In this document: piece by piece, positions 23,786 to 35,231 of the stretch
Position numbering within the stretch: the first letter of the stretch is position 1
Layout of the letters: every line of letters starts with the position of its first letter
Origin: Rhizophagus irregularis
Lineage: Eukaryota; Glomeromycota; Glomeromycetes; Glomerales; Glomeraceae
NCBI RefSeq assembly: GCF_026210795.1
Contig: NC_089448.1
Coordinates: forward strand, 1,736,001 to 1,800,000
DNA: 64,000 nt
Reading direction: 5' to 3'
Made by a program: the position numbers and the translations under genes
Notes under the pieces: generated by a model
Told to the model about the DNA's origin: nothing
The model's database searches: none
Seen by the model: the letters and a program-made list of their open reading frames with translations, nothing else

Positions 23786-23876
23786 AGTATGCATTAAGTG
23801 AACAAAGATGGGAAGGCGATCCTTGGGGACTGGGAGTGAAATGAATAGACTCAACAGGAGTAGCTTATTTATCGGG

Positions 23877-25190
23877 TATCCTCATATTTCTCGACAAGGA
23901 CTGATGACCATGTAACCTCGTCATCAGGTATTCTTGTATTTTTTGATAAGGATTGATGATCGTACTTTCTCCCCCGTTGGGCTCTGCCCATTTTTTCCCA
24001 TGAAGTTATGGATGAAAAATATGAGGATTTTTTGCCTTGAGTGATAGTAAAAGGACTTTTCGACGTTATATGAAGTTATTACCGAGGTCTTTAGTTTCGC
24101 CTGAACTCCTTATGGCTTATATTGAGTTAGGACCGTTATCATGAGTCTTGGAGTTACCAATAATACTGTAAGATGGCAGTTCCATACGAACGTTCCCCTG
24201 GGCTTTCTGAAAGGTTGAAAAGTAGTACGTCTTGGTTCCTACGCCTTTAAAGTCTAACTGGCCAAGTGGTTCGCAGGCCGGACCGGTATTTCTTGGAAGG
24301 AGCTCCTGACCAACGTATTTCTTGCTAGTTGATGTTGTTAACTGGGGAGTTAGTCTTCTAAAATAAGGAGACGGAGTTGAGGTGTATGTTTGGTGAATTT
24401 TACTCAGGTTTTTCTCATTGCACTTCGAGTTTTCCTGAGGTTTATGTCTTTATTTTTTGCTTTTCGTTTTTCTTGGTCACTTTTTTCGGTGTAACCTTAT
24501 TTTCTTTGGGGGGTGGGGGGATACTGGAAAATTTGATCGTCATGGTGGCTTGGTGTTACAATTTTCAAAATCGATCATCATTGGGGTGATAAGGGGGGTG
24601 ACAGGTTGGGTACCGCAGTTTTTGTAGTATGCCGATCAAGGTGGTCACATGATGGACTATCATTGGATTGACTTATCCAGGTAGATCTTAGGTCGATGGA
24701 TTGTTCGCAATGAGGTGGGTGTCCTCCGTTTGGGATCGTTCGAAATGAGGTGAGTGTCCCTTTGGGGATTGCACGACACTAAAAAGTTCCCCATCGGCTG
24801 GACTGCATGACACTAAAAAGTTCCCGGAGGTATTTGTAAAATAGGTTTGTTATCCATAGTATGTAGTCAAATAGGGGAAATTGAATTTTAGGCATTTTTG
24901 ATAGTGCTAATGGTAGCTCGGAGGTTCTTTACCGATTCTAGGAGTGGGTACGGCGCTGGATGGGTTACGTATAGCATAGTCGACTTTACTCATTTTGAGA
25001 TATATTTGGGGGGAGTAGCCGTAGTTATTTATATAGAGAGGGTGGGGTTTTTAATCTTAGCTTTTCTTATTTGTAATTTCAGAAGATTATTTGTTCTTTG
25101 TTTTTCTATTAGTTCTGCACTTGTTGCGGTACTTTTTAGATCACTCTGTGTTTCTCTAAAGTTACTTCGGCATTAATTAATAAAATTCAA
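23877..25190 (+). mobile_element. Probable remnant of an older LINE copy (5' repeats and 3'-like tail)
   Basis: Begins with the same repeat block (CTGATGACCATGTAACCTCG followed by TCATCAGGTATTC) found at the start of the downstream LINE, and ends with a tail AATAAAATTCAAGCTCATGC that resembles the tail of that LINE (AATAAAGATAAAGGCTACTA). Between them no ORF is convincing: the frames at 24377-24589 and 24898-25176 lack recognisable motifs. Read as a fragment of a related LINE lying head to tail with the next copy. Inference. Confidence 0.35.
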
Positions 25191-25194
25191 GCTC

Positions 25195-25355
25195 ATGCTA
25201 TGTTTACCTTGATAAGGATTGATGACCATGTAATCTCGTCATCAGGTATTCTTGTATTTTTCGACAAGGATTGATGACCATGTAACCTCATCATCAGGTA
25301 TTCTTGCATTTTTTGATAAGGACTGATGCATTTTTTGACAAGGACTGATAGATCT
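25195..25355 (+). repeat. LINE 5' tandem units of about 52 bp with embedded hairpin
   Basis: Two complete and two partial units with GATAAGGAYTGATGACCATG and TCATCAGGTATTCTTG. In complete units CTGATGAC or TTGATGAC is followed about 11 nt later by GTCATCAG, which can pair as an 8-bp hairpin stem. Related units lie at 23877-23960 and at the LINE 3' edge (33509). Tandem 5' units often act as LINE promoters; that role is inferred. Confidence 0.6.
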
Positions 25356-25453
25356 CTTACCGCCGATCTATTGACCAAAAAAATTTTCGGAAAGAAAATT
25401 TTATATCTTCGTACTAACAACTCTTATATTTTACCCAACTCATACCTTCTAAC

Positions 25454-27586
25454 ATGTCTAGAAACCTTGCTAGAAGAGGTGGCGGCAGCTATAATCCTAA
25501 TAGTAATAAGGCTGCTCATCAAGAAAAGAAAAATAATAAAAAACAACTCTCTGACAACTCTGGCTCTGATAGTGATAATAATTCCCAAAAACGTTCCCGT
25601 ATACTTACAAAAGACTCCATGGATGAAGACTATGAAGATTTCATTGCCGACGCGCCGGCTGACGGTGGTTTAGTTGGTTCAACTTCGACTGCTATTCCTC
25701 AACAAAATAATTCCCGCAGCACCGCCCAAGAAAATACTCAAGCTTCTACCCCGAATAATTCAGCTGCGCCTACTGCGCCTGGCCAAGACGCGTCCTCTGG
25801 AGCTAACGCGTCTATTCATGCACCTCGAAACAAAGAAAATAACTCATCCCCTAACGCGTCCCCTAATATGGACGTGAATGATGGTACATCACCCGATCAG
25901 GCTGTCGATCCCTCCCCTACCATTACCATTAATCGTCAAGATTTCCTGGCTGCGGCTGCGCCCAACTCTGCTCCCCAAACTCTAGAGAAACTTAAAACTA
26001 ATAAGGCAATCATTGATGCCGTTAATAATTTGTTTTTAGAAACATATGAATCATATACCGGTCGGGCTCGTATGACTGGTTCAGGGGACGCTAAACGTCT
26101 CATCATCCACTTCCACACTGCGGAGGCTCGTGACTTGTGTGTTGGTAGTACGCACTCTGAATTTCCGGACCTCCAATTCCACCTGTATGACCCAAAACAA
26201 CTCCGATCTGATGAAGATCTCCGCGCCATTCAAGTTACTGACATACCGTTCTTCATCACCAAACCTCAACTCCAATCCTACTTCAAGAAATTTGGCAATT
26301 TGCTATCCCTCCATCTCTATTCAAGGAAAGGTGCCAAAATGCAACAAGCACGCATCGTTTACGATCATGCCGATGCTATCTCCCGTTTTACCACTCAATG
26401 GGCAGTTTATTGTTTTTCCACCTGTTTACGCGTCACTCCCTGCCATTATTCAGTGGAACTAAAAGCTGCTCGTCGTGAATTCGTCGCAATTCTCTCTGGC
26501 CTCCCTGCTAATACTAAAGATATTCATCTCGCTCCATTGGTTAAAGAACATGGAGCTAAAGCCATTAACATTCCTCTTTCCCTAAATTCATATAAACCCA
26601 AGCCTTGGGCTTATGTTACTTTTAACTCGCAAGCGACGATGGACGCCGCTATGGAACAAACAATTGGATTCCAAGGTCGTATTCTACGATGGGGTACATC
26701 CAATGATTCTAAAGCCCTTTGCCACAGATGTGGCAAACTCGGTTGTGCTCCTACCTCCTGCCCACTCAATCAACGTCATGGTCGCTCACGCACACGTGAC
26801 CCTGTTGCTACCCTTAAAGAACGTTTCAACATTGGCCAAAGACCTGCTCAACAAAAAACTCCACACAATAATTCTCAGTCTCGATCTCGATCTAAATCCC
26901 GGGATCGTTCTGCCTCTGCTCAGCGTTCTACTTCAAACTCCAATCGTTCAAATAATAATAATAATAACAATAACAGTACTAAACCCTCCTCCTCTGGTTC
27001 GGATAACTCCTCCTCAGCTGCTCATGGACGTACACCTTCCAATAATCGAAAAGGCAAAGATAGATCTGTTTCCTTTTCGGCCTCTGCTCGCGTTCCACTC
27101 CCGGACCCAACTACCCCTAATGCCCTTGAAGCTGCCCTTAAAATTCTCAACGTGTTGCAAACTCTTCAACATGATGTCGCACGAGTGGAATCCCGCATCT
27201 CATCTCTTGAACTCAATAATCAACGGCTGTCTGCTATTGAAGCCCACTTAGGCATCAATCCTCCTTCCGCACCTGTTGTCAATTCTGAACCTGGTCGGAT
27301 GGAAGAAGACCCTCCCGAAACTACTGGTACCTTAATCCCACATCCTAATGCTCTTTTGTCTTCTGGTCCTAAGAAATCCACTCCCCCCAAATCTGCGCTT
27401 ACCAATGCTTCGCACTCTGTTTCCGTGTCCAACTCTAACCCTTCCCCGCAAGACGAATTGAACTCGGTTATTTAAGATCAAAAAGCGATTAAAGATACTT
27501 TACAATCGCTCACTGGTTCCATTCAAGGTTTTATTGCTTCTCTTGGTGGTTCTCCCTCCGATCGAGCTTCTGCTCCTTCGCAATAA
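25454..27586 (+). pseudogene. LINE ORF1 protein (RRM-like and CCHC-like nucleic-acid chaperone), one late stop
   Basis: RNA-binding protein that packages LINE RNA. ATG 25454 begins MSRNLARRGGGSYNPN. Residues 1-160 are low-complexity (Asn, Ser, Ala, Pro). Two RRM-like stretches follow: around LRAIQVTDIPFFITKPQLQS (residue about 255) and REFVAILSGLPANTKDI (about 345), ending WAYVTFNS. A zinc knuckle CHRCGKLGCAPTSC (about 428-441) precedes an Arg/Ser-rich tract. A coiled coil (VARVESRISSLELNNQRL) lies near residue 580. A TAA at 27473-27475, probably a former CAA, is followed in frame by 36 more codons ending at TAA 27584. The main body is open. Confidence 0.75.
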
Positions 27587-27634
27587 CTGACTTCTTGATT
27601 CCTTTTCTCCGTTCCCTATTATCATTGTGCTTTA

Positions 27635-30600
27635 ATGTTAGACAATTCTAATTATGATACATTTGTTCGTAACCCACCCAACTCCGTAGATACTTATAAT
27701 TTTTCAGAAAATGAATCTCTATTTACTACCCTAAATTCTTCCCCTATCCCTAATTCTTTTAATATTTCATCCTTTAATGTTAATGGTCTTCGCCATAATA
27801 GTCAAGTTAAATTTGAACAAATTTCCAACTTTTTCAACCTCAAACATATCTCCTTTGGTGGTATCGTAGATACCCACTTATCTCCCAAACAAATTCATTT
27901 CTTATCTAAACGCCTCCCTAATTATACTGTCTTTTCATCTGATATAGATAAAACTAAACAAGTTAAATCTACTGGTGGCGTTTCCCTTTTTATTGAAAAA
28001 TCCCTTGCTTCCCATGTACAAGATTTTGTTTCACACTCTTCACGTATTTTATCTGTTGATCTATATTTTAAAGGCAACGTTAAATTACGCATTTTTGTTA
28101 TATATATTCCTCCTATTTCTGATTCTAAATTACGATCAGAAACTATTGACCTTCTTTTACACTTATTGGTGCAAACCAAACAACAAAATTTTTATCACGC
28201 TATTTGTGGAGATTTTAATATGCACTTAGACATTTATTATCCTATTTACTTTAATCGCCCTGCTATTGCTTCTCAACGAGCTTATCGTTTGTTATATCAT
28301 CTTTTATCTCATGGTTATGAAGAAACCATTCCTGTTAATGCTTCTACTTCTTTAGGCACCTTTCACCGTGATGACCAAGTTACTCGTATAGACTATGTTT
28401 GGTCTTGCCCGATGTTAAAATGCTTTGCTTTCACTTCCTACATATTTGACGCACATGATACCTGCTCTTCTGACCACAATCCTATCATCACGTATTTTGA
28501 TGACTCACTCTTGGCCGTGTCTATCAAGGTTGCTCATGCTAAACAACTTCAACGACGAACCCGCCGCATTTTCAAATTTGATTCAGTCACTACTCAACAA
28601 TGGGAATCCTTTTCTGTTTACACTGACTCCTTATGCGACGTTCCTCCTTCTACCTTTTCAACATGGCACCTCAATCAACAATGTGAATATTTACATTCCC
28701 GTATCGTGAAAGCTGCTAATGCCTCTCTTCCATCTGTCACGGTTGGTAATCAACATACGCCTACGGTGCCCAAAGATTTGGAAGCTTTAACTCAACACTA
28801 TCGTTTCCTCAGCCGTCTTTTGCATTCGATACGTTTATTGCGAAAATATCCTTCCACATATTATACTAAATATGAACGTATTTGGTCTATTCATTTCATT
28901 CGGCTTCAAAAAATTCTTTATCTTTATAAGAAGGTTATTCCTTCTCCCCCTACTCTACCCACTTCTTTACCTACATGTAGGCAAGACGATTTTAATTTTT
29001 TATTAGAATCTTTAAAGACTATTTCCAGTGCCCTCTACGGCCTCCTTCTTCTTAAAGAAAAAGATTTTCAAGATACTTCTATTCGTGCCAAATTGGAAGA
29101 TAGGGACAACAAATTTGAAACTGATATTTCCTCATTTATTGATTCTGCTCTCTCCAAGACTCGATGTCGTATCACTCTGGATCGTGTCTTTATCGACCAC
29201 CCTGCACAACCAAAACTTTTAACGGACCCGTCTGATATTGATGACGCTGTTATCAACCATTTCCAGAATTCCGTGCCCGTAAAATCATCCCCTCCTGATT
29301 ACATCTCCGCTCTCCCGGATAGATGGTCTTCTGCTTATCGCCCTATGGACGATGTGGATTCCTCTATTTACAATTCTTTATTGGATCCTCCTACTCTTGA
29401 TGAATGGTTGTCTACGGTCACTACTATGCCTAATGACAAAGCTCCTGGTCCTTCTATGATTACTTATGAAATGCTTAAACATCTGGGTTCTAAAACTTCA
29501 GCTTTGATTTTGATCCTGGTCCAATCATGTCTTCGCACTGCAGATATTCATGATTTATGGCGTCAAGCTATGGTTTTCCCTATCCCTAAACCTCACGAAT
29601 GGAAATGTCAACTCAAGAATACAAGACCTATTACTTTACTTGAAGTAATTAGGAAATCTTTGGTCAAACTCTTTTATAATCGTCTCGCTTCCATTTTGGC
29701 TTCGAATAAAGTTCTCAAAGGAGGAAACTTCGCCGGTCTCCCTGGTGGTTCTTGTCGCGACCCTATTGTCGTCCTGGAATCTATTATCCATGATGCTCAT
29801 GTCAACAAATCTTCGCTTTGGATCCTTTCACAAGATATTTCGAAGGCTTTCGACTCGGTTGATCTCAAGATGTTGCGTTTTGCTTTAGAACGCATTAAAC
29901 TTCCTGCTTTTGCTACTAAGTTTATTTTATCCCTTTTTATGAAACGCTCTAATTGCGTTTTTACTGCTCATGGAATTACTCCTTCTTACCGTGTTCGCAT
30001 TGGTATAGATCAAGGCGAAGTCATCTCTCCTTTACTTTGGGTTATATATATAGACCCTTTATTGACTGTTCTTAAGAATGAAATGATGGATCCATATACA
30101 CTTCATGCTCCTTCTTTATCTAATCCCTTGGCTGAGACAAGTCCAGATGGATTACGCATCAACAACTTGGTCTTTATGGACGATTCCACTTTAATTTCGT
30201 CATCTAAATCTGGAATGGAATCGATGCTTTCTATTACGGAAGAATTTTATCAGATCAATAATACTTCCGCTAATCACAACAAATATGTTTTAATTACTAA
30301 TTCGTTACCTCCCACTTCAGCTCCTTCGCCTTCTCCAGTCGTGTTTGACTTGCAATTATCTGGATTGAACAAAGTTCCTTCCATCTCTATTGTGCCCATC
30401 TCCATGAATAGCTCTTTCTGCTTCCTGGGCGTCTGGTTCAATGTCGCTGGATCTCGCGATTTTGTCAAAAAGCAAGTTGCTAGAGAATGCAATTCCTTTG
30501 CGGCTATCGTTCGCCCTGCCAAACTATCTGCAAAACAAGTTGTTTATCTGCACAACACCGTCCTTATTCCAAAATTGGAATATCGCATGCAAGTCACTCA

Positions 30601-33253
30601 CCTCTCCGAACCTGAATGTGCCTCGGCTGCCAGCAGTATCCGTTCTTTGGTTAAACATAAGGCCAATTTTTCACGTGTACTCCCAGATTCTATTCTGTTT
30701 TTATTTCAAGGCTTGGGATTGATTAATTTATTTTTTCATCAATCACAAACACATTTAACTAATTTATTTTTATAAGCTAATTCTTCTTCTTCTTTTATGA
30801 AAAGTTTATTTTTATATAGATTGCGTTTAATTCAATTTTCTTTTTTGATTCCTGTTTCCCCTTTGTTAGTTAAAGATTGGACTATATGGTCTAAACTTTT
30901 TGCTTTTAAACAGGATTATATCGCTTGCACTATTGCTCTCCTGACCGCCACTCCTTTCAAGTTGTTGCGTTCTCGACTTTCAACTTTGCCTGACCTTACT
31001 ATATCTGATGGTCATACACCTTTATTTGATGTTATGACTCCAAAGATTTTTATATCTTACTTCCGACGTCTTAGAAGTTTGCAACTTTATTACCTATCTC
31101 AATTCATCACGCCTCAAGGAACCCATATGATCACTTGGAATGTTTATTTATCCAATCTATCAAGTAGGAAAGGTCATCGAGTCCTCCCGCATAAATGGTT
31201 CAACGACATCCACCAATGCGTCACTATTCCAAATTCCAATTCTCTGCTTTTGGATCAATTCTCCTCCGAAGCTATCTCTTCAAACGTTGACTTGGTTCCA
31301 GCTTTTGGCTCATCTCGAAAATCCATGAAATGGATCGTGACTTTGGATGATGATGGTTCTCCTTTATTTGGAAAACAGCTCAGCAAACAACAATATTCCT
31401 GCAAGATTGTCCATTGGACCTCTGACTGTGTGACTCGTCCTAATGATGTTATCACGCTCACTCCTTGTCCCGGTTGTTCTAAACATGTACTGGTTTCTCA
31501 TACTAAAAATCAACCATCTGATGTTACTCCCTTATGTATCATCCCAAAACTCTCTCCAATTAGATCTTTAATTCTCCCAACTACGCAGGAGCGTATTAGA
31601 CATGACACCACCAATATTACTTCTCCCTTTACTTGGACGGACCTTGATGAGACTGTAAGAACATACTTTGGTCATCTGGACATTCAACCTAATTTTTCAC
31701 AAGTAGATGTGGATACTGTGCCTTCTCCTACTCCTTCCCCTTTGGGCTCGGATGCCTCCCTTGCTTTTGCTGCTTCTCCGTTAGCGACTCCTCCTGACAA
31801 CCATTATTGTTTTTATACCGATGGTTCCTTAATTAACCTTGGCACCCCTGATGTTTCAATGGGTTGGTCTTGGGTTCAAGTCCTAGATGGCGCTGGTTTT
31901 TTCCAATCCATCGCTGCTTATGCTCATGGAATTATTCATAATTGGCCTTCCTCTACAAGAGCTGAAACCGCTGCTATACATGCTGCCCTCACAGTCACTC
32001 CTCCTTCTTCAATGGTCACTATTTATACTGACTCTCAATCTGCCATAGATGGTCTTCGTCTATGTGCTTCTTCTTCTTATTCCAATAGTAGGCTTTATTA
32101 CAAGACCACCAATTTTGAACTTTGGGCCATTATTGAACATCTCATTTCCTCCAAGTCTTTATCCGTCACGGCTGTTAAAGTGTAAGGTCACTCTGGTAAT
32201 TTTTACAATGACTACGCGGACTCTTTGGCCAACTCTGCGCATACTTCTTCTTCAGCAATTCTCCTTTCTGATCTGGATCAAGTATCTCCTCATGATTTCA
32301 TATTAAAATATGGTGATATTTTATGCGAATCTAACCCTCGACGCCTATTCAAGCAATATTCGCAGATGTTGTGGATGCATAGATTAACGCGTTTATCGCG
32401 TTTTAATTTTACTATTACCTTATCTTCTTTTCCAGATTTTGAGATTGATTGGGATCTTACTTGGTTCTCGTTAAATTCTGAACCTCAGCATGATGCCTCC
32501 TTTACTCGTGCTCATGCTTCCTCTCATCGCACCTTCAAATTCAAACTCTTTTTGGAAGATTTACCTACCTTGGAACATCTTAAAAGAATTCGCCCGGACT
32601 TGTATATCGACATTTTATCATGTCGTTCATGCCTTGACTCTAAGGAAGATTTCATGCACTTGTTTATGTGCAAATGTAGACGAACTGCTATGGAACAGAT
32701 TCTTCTCTCCTACCAACATCATTTTATCAACAAACTTCAAGAAGCTGGTGATCTCGTTACGAAAGATCCCTCTTTAATTATTAACAAATTCAAATCTCTT
32801 CCTTGTTGGTCCTTTTCTTCTTCAAATTGGACTTCATATAGCCTTGTCCGTGGCTGCCTTCCAAAATCCTTCGTCGAATTTTTCGATGAACTTTCTGTTC
32901 CACGTAACTCAGCGATGAAGGTCATCTCTGCCATCCACAATTACTTTATCCAAAAGATCAGAAAAAGAATTTGGCTACCGCGCTCCTATGATAAATCTAA
33001 ATGGGAAGACGCGATGAATATTACTCATAAACTCAAACTTTCTCGGCCTTCAAATTTGCCAAAGTCCACGTACTTACCTTTCTCAACTTTACCTCCTCCG
33101 ACCCTTTCTGATGCCGCACGTGACTCCGACGTTGATTATTTAAAGAACTCGATGAAATATGGTTTGCCTTGGTATAATCACTATTCAGGTTTTATGGGTC
33201 GTCTAACGGTACAACTTACTAACAGCTTTAGCAGGGTGGTGTGTCAATTTTAA
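27635..33253 (+). pseudogene. LINE ORF2: APE endonuclease, reverse transcriptase, RNase H, terminal zinc motif
   Basis: The target-primed reverse transcription enzyme. A single frame from ATG 27635 to TAA 33251 is broken by TAA codons at 30773 and 32183, both probably CAA (Gln) originally. Endonuclease motifs: SFNVNGLRHN (about residue 47), CGDFNMHLD (about 192) and SSDHNPII (about 284). RT motifs: NDKAPGPSMITYEM (about 600), LSQDISKAFDSVD (about 733), GIDQGEVISPLLW (about 790) and the catalytic FMDD (about 846-849). The RNase H domain is at about 31800-32250: FYTDGSL, RAETAAIHAAL, YTDSQSAI, and after the second stop GHSGNFYNDYADSLA. C-terminal CRSCLDSKEDFMHLFMCKC (about 32615) is the zinc-like motif typical of I-like LINEs. 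RNase H content places it nearer Tad/I than L1. Confidence 0.85.
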
Positions 33254-33605
33254 TAATGGGCACATTGTTCGTTGGTTTGTTTGCATAGTTGCTTCTTCTT
33301 AGGTTGGAATATATCTAGGCGGGAGATCAGGATAGTTTTAGTGTTATGCGATTTTTTCCTTTTCGAATTAATTTTATAGCTTTATTACTGTTTTGGAGAC
33401 TATATAGTTTTGTTTTTAGTTAATTTTATTTTTCTTTTTTGTACTTTGAAAATTTTATTTTATTTTTGTAAGTTCGTTAAATAAATTTAATAAAGATAAA
33501 GGCTACTATGCCATGTTTGCCTTGATAAGGACTGATGACCATGTCACTTGGTTATTATAAATTGAAGAAAACTATTAGGTATGTAGATACATACAGAAAA
33601 AAGAC

Positions 33606-33782
33606 ATGTCTTACCCTTATATAGCTAACACTATAACTGAACGTCCAATTATTATCGGTAGAGATACCTTTAATTGAATAGTTATGGAATCCCATGATTA
33701 TATTAATAGAAGGCTTGTCCGTAGACAAACTGCACCTCCACCTGAAGAGCAACCTGTATATTTAAATACAGATACAGGACGT
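33606..33782 (+). pseudogene. Polinton hypothetical protein, 5' part (cut by LTR retrotransposon)
   Basis: ATG 33606 starts MSYPYIANTITERPIIIG; a TGA at codon 24 is probably a former CGA. The frame then reads MESHDYINRRLVRRQTAPPP to the LTR edge. It resumes in frame at 44224, on the far side of the LTR retrotransposon. Function not recognised. Confidence 0.6.
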
Positions 33783-34949
33783 TGAGATCCCCCAATTCCC
33801 CCTGTCATCAATTTACAAGGTTGCCACATCGAACGGGCATTCTCATGGTCGAACGAACGATTGAGCGAACAAACAAACGAACGAACGAGCAACCAAACGA
33901 ACAAACACGTGATCAAAACATAATTAACGAACAACAACATCAGCGAACAATATACAACGACATTCTTGGTTCACAAAATAAATAGCGTTAGTAATATAAA
34001 ACGTTGAACGGTATAAAATAAAATTAACTTCTCTGAATTTTCCTCAATTTATATCCACTTTCGATTTCAAACTGCGATAGCTCTCGCTACGAATTATTAT
34101 CTTCCAAAGGTATATATTTAATTCATCTTAAATTTTCATTAATTAAAATTAATTAATCAAACATTAATTAAAGTTTAGGGCGAACCTATTACCTTTAATT
34201 AATATTAAACTTCATTAATAATTAAAAAATAAAACTTATATTTTATTGAGTTCTGTGGATGCGAACTGTGGAATTACTTTGAATTCCGTTCTCTATATAT
34301 ATAATTTTTATGCTACTTTCTATTCTATCTATATACTATCTTTTATGTTCTTTACATATTATCTTTGAACTATCTTTCTAATATACTATCTATATTTTAA
34401 ATACGCTATCTTTTAATATGCTATCTTATATATTATTTTATATATTATCTTTTCTATTATTCAAATATTACATCGTAAAGAAATAATTTATAACCCATCC
34501 TTTGTGGCTGTGTTATCTTTATATATGTTCTTTTTAATATGTTATCTTTTATATTCCATCTTTATACTTTCTTTTCATATTATCTTTTATATTATTTTGT
34601 ATTCTTTAATCTTTCCGACATTATTTTATATGTTCTTTTAATCTACTTTATGTGTTTTGCTTATAATCTATCTTTTGTGGCTTATAATTATTCTTTCTTA
34701 TCGTTCTTATTGTTAAAGATCGCTAAGCCGCAAATGATCGACTCTATTTATCCTATTGGTTCTTTGTCAATCATTCAATAAATATTACATCATGTAGATC
34801 ATTACTCTTCTTAAATGTTTATCCTTTTCGGCTAATTATTTATCCATCCACACCAATCCACGATTAATTTGTTTGTTCTTAATACTTGATAATTACATTT
34901 GGCGGTTGAATTTTATCATCTTTTCGTGCTTGATATTTGGCCGTTTACA
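33783..34949 (-). repeat. 3' LTR of the Ty3/gypsy element (1167 bp)
   Basis: On the plus strand it starts TGAGATCCCCCAATTCCCCC and ends GGCCGTTTACA. It differs from the other LTR at only one site that I noticed (C at about 34193 versus T at 43463). A stretch of GAACGAACGA-type repeats lies at 33850-33910. Open frames such as 34539-34781 occur identically in both LTRs and are not genes. Confidence 0.92.
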
Positions 34950-34964
34950 TTATCCCCCTCTTCG
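34950..34964 (-). promoter_or_regulatory. Polypurine tract candidate
   Basis: On the minus strand GAAGAGGGGGATAA directly precedes the 3' LTR. This is the expected place and composition for plus-strand priming. The rest of 34965-35231 is the short 3' untranslated part and shows no ORF. Confidence 0.65.
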
Positions 34965-35231
34965 CTATTTGTGACCTCACAAATAACTTTAAAAGAATCA
35001 AACTCGGGTCTCGTTCATAATAATTCTAATTGAATCGAACTCGGGTCTTATCGAATACCTCTTTTCCTTCAATTACTATTTTTGGTGTAAATCCCCTTCG
35101 ATCATAAAATTTCTTTAACCATTCTCCATTTTGATATTGTCAATTATTCTCTTGTAATTATTTTCTTCCATAATACCTCTTTAATTGATTTCGCTTCTAA
35201 ATTTGTTATTTTCGTTATGTGTTCTGTATTT

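Larger units (their letters stand above)
25195..33542 (+). mobile_element. Non-LTR retrotransposon (LINE) with APE-type endonuclease and RNase H
   Basis: Two ORFs in the order expected for a Tad/I-like LINE: ORF1 with RRM-like and zinc-knuckle parts, and ORF2 with endonuclease, RT, RNase H and a terminal Cys/His motif. It has inserted between Polinton genes. About 40 bp around ATGTTTACCTTGATAAGG and GATGACCATGT occur at both edges (25195-25234 and 33509-33542), either a long target duplication or LINE 5' repeat serving as target. A 3' UTR of about 250 bp contains AATAAA-like motifs near 33480. Three nonsense codons show that this copy is dead. Confidence 0.8.

Noticed and set aside
24377-25176. 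Two plus ORFs (70 and 92 codons) between the Polinton F-box gene and the LINE
   Set aside because: No motifs; they lie in what looks like an old LINE fragment and untranslated sequence.
25215-25300. CTGATGA core as a hammerhead ribozyme
   Set aside because: The conserved GAAA segment and closing stems are missing; only a simple hairpin is formed.
34539-34781. 80-codon ORF, identical at 43809-44051
   Set aside because: Lies inside both LTRs, is AT-rich and hydrophobic by composition, and is degenerate in the solo LTR.
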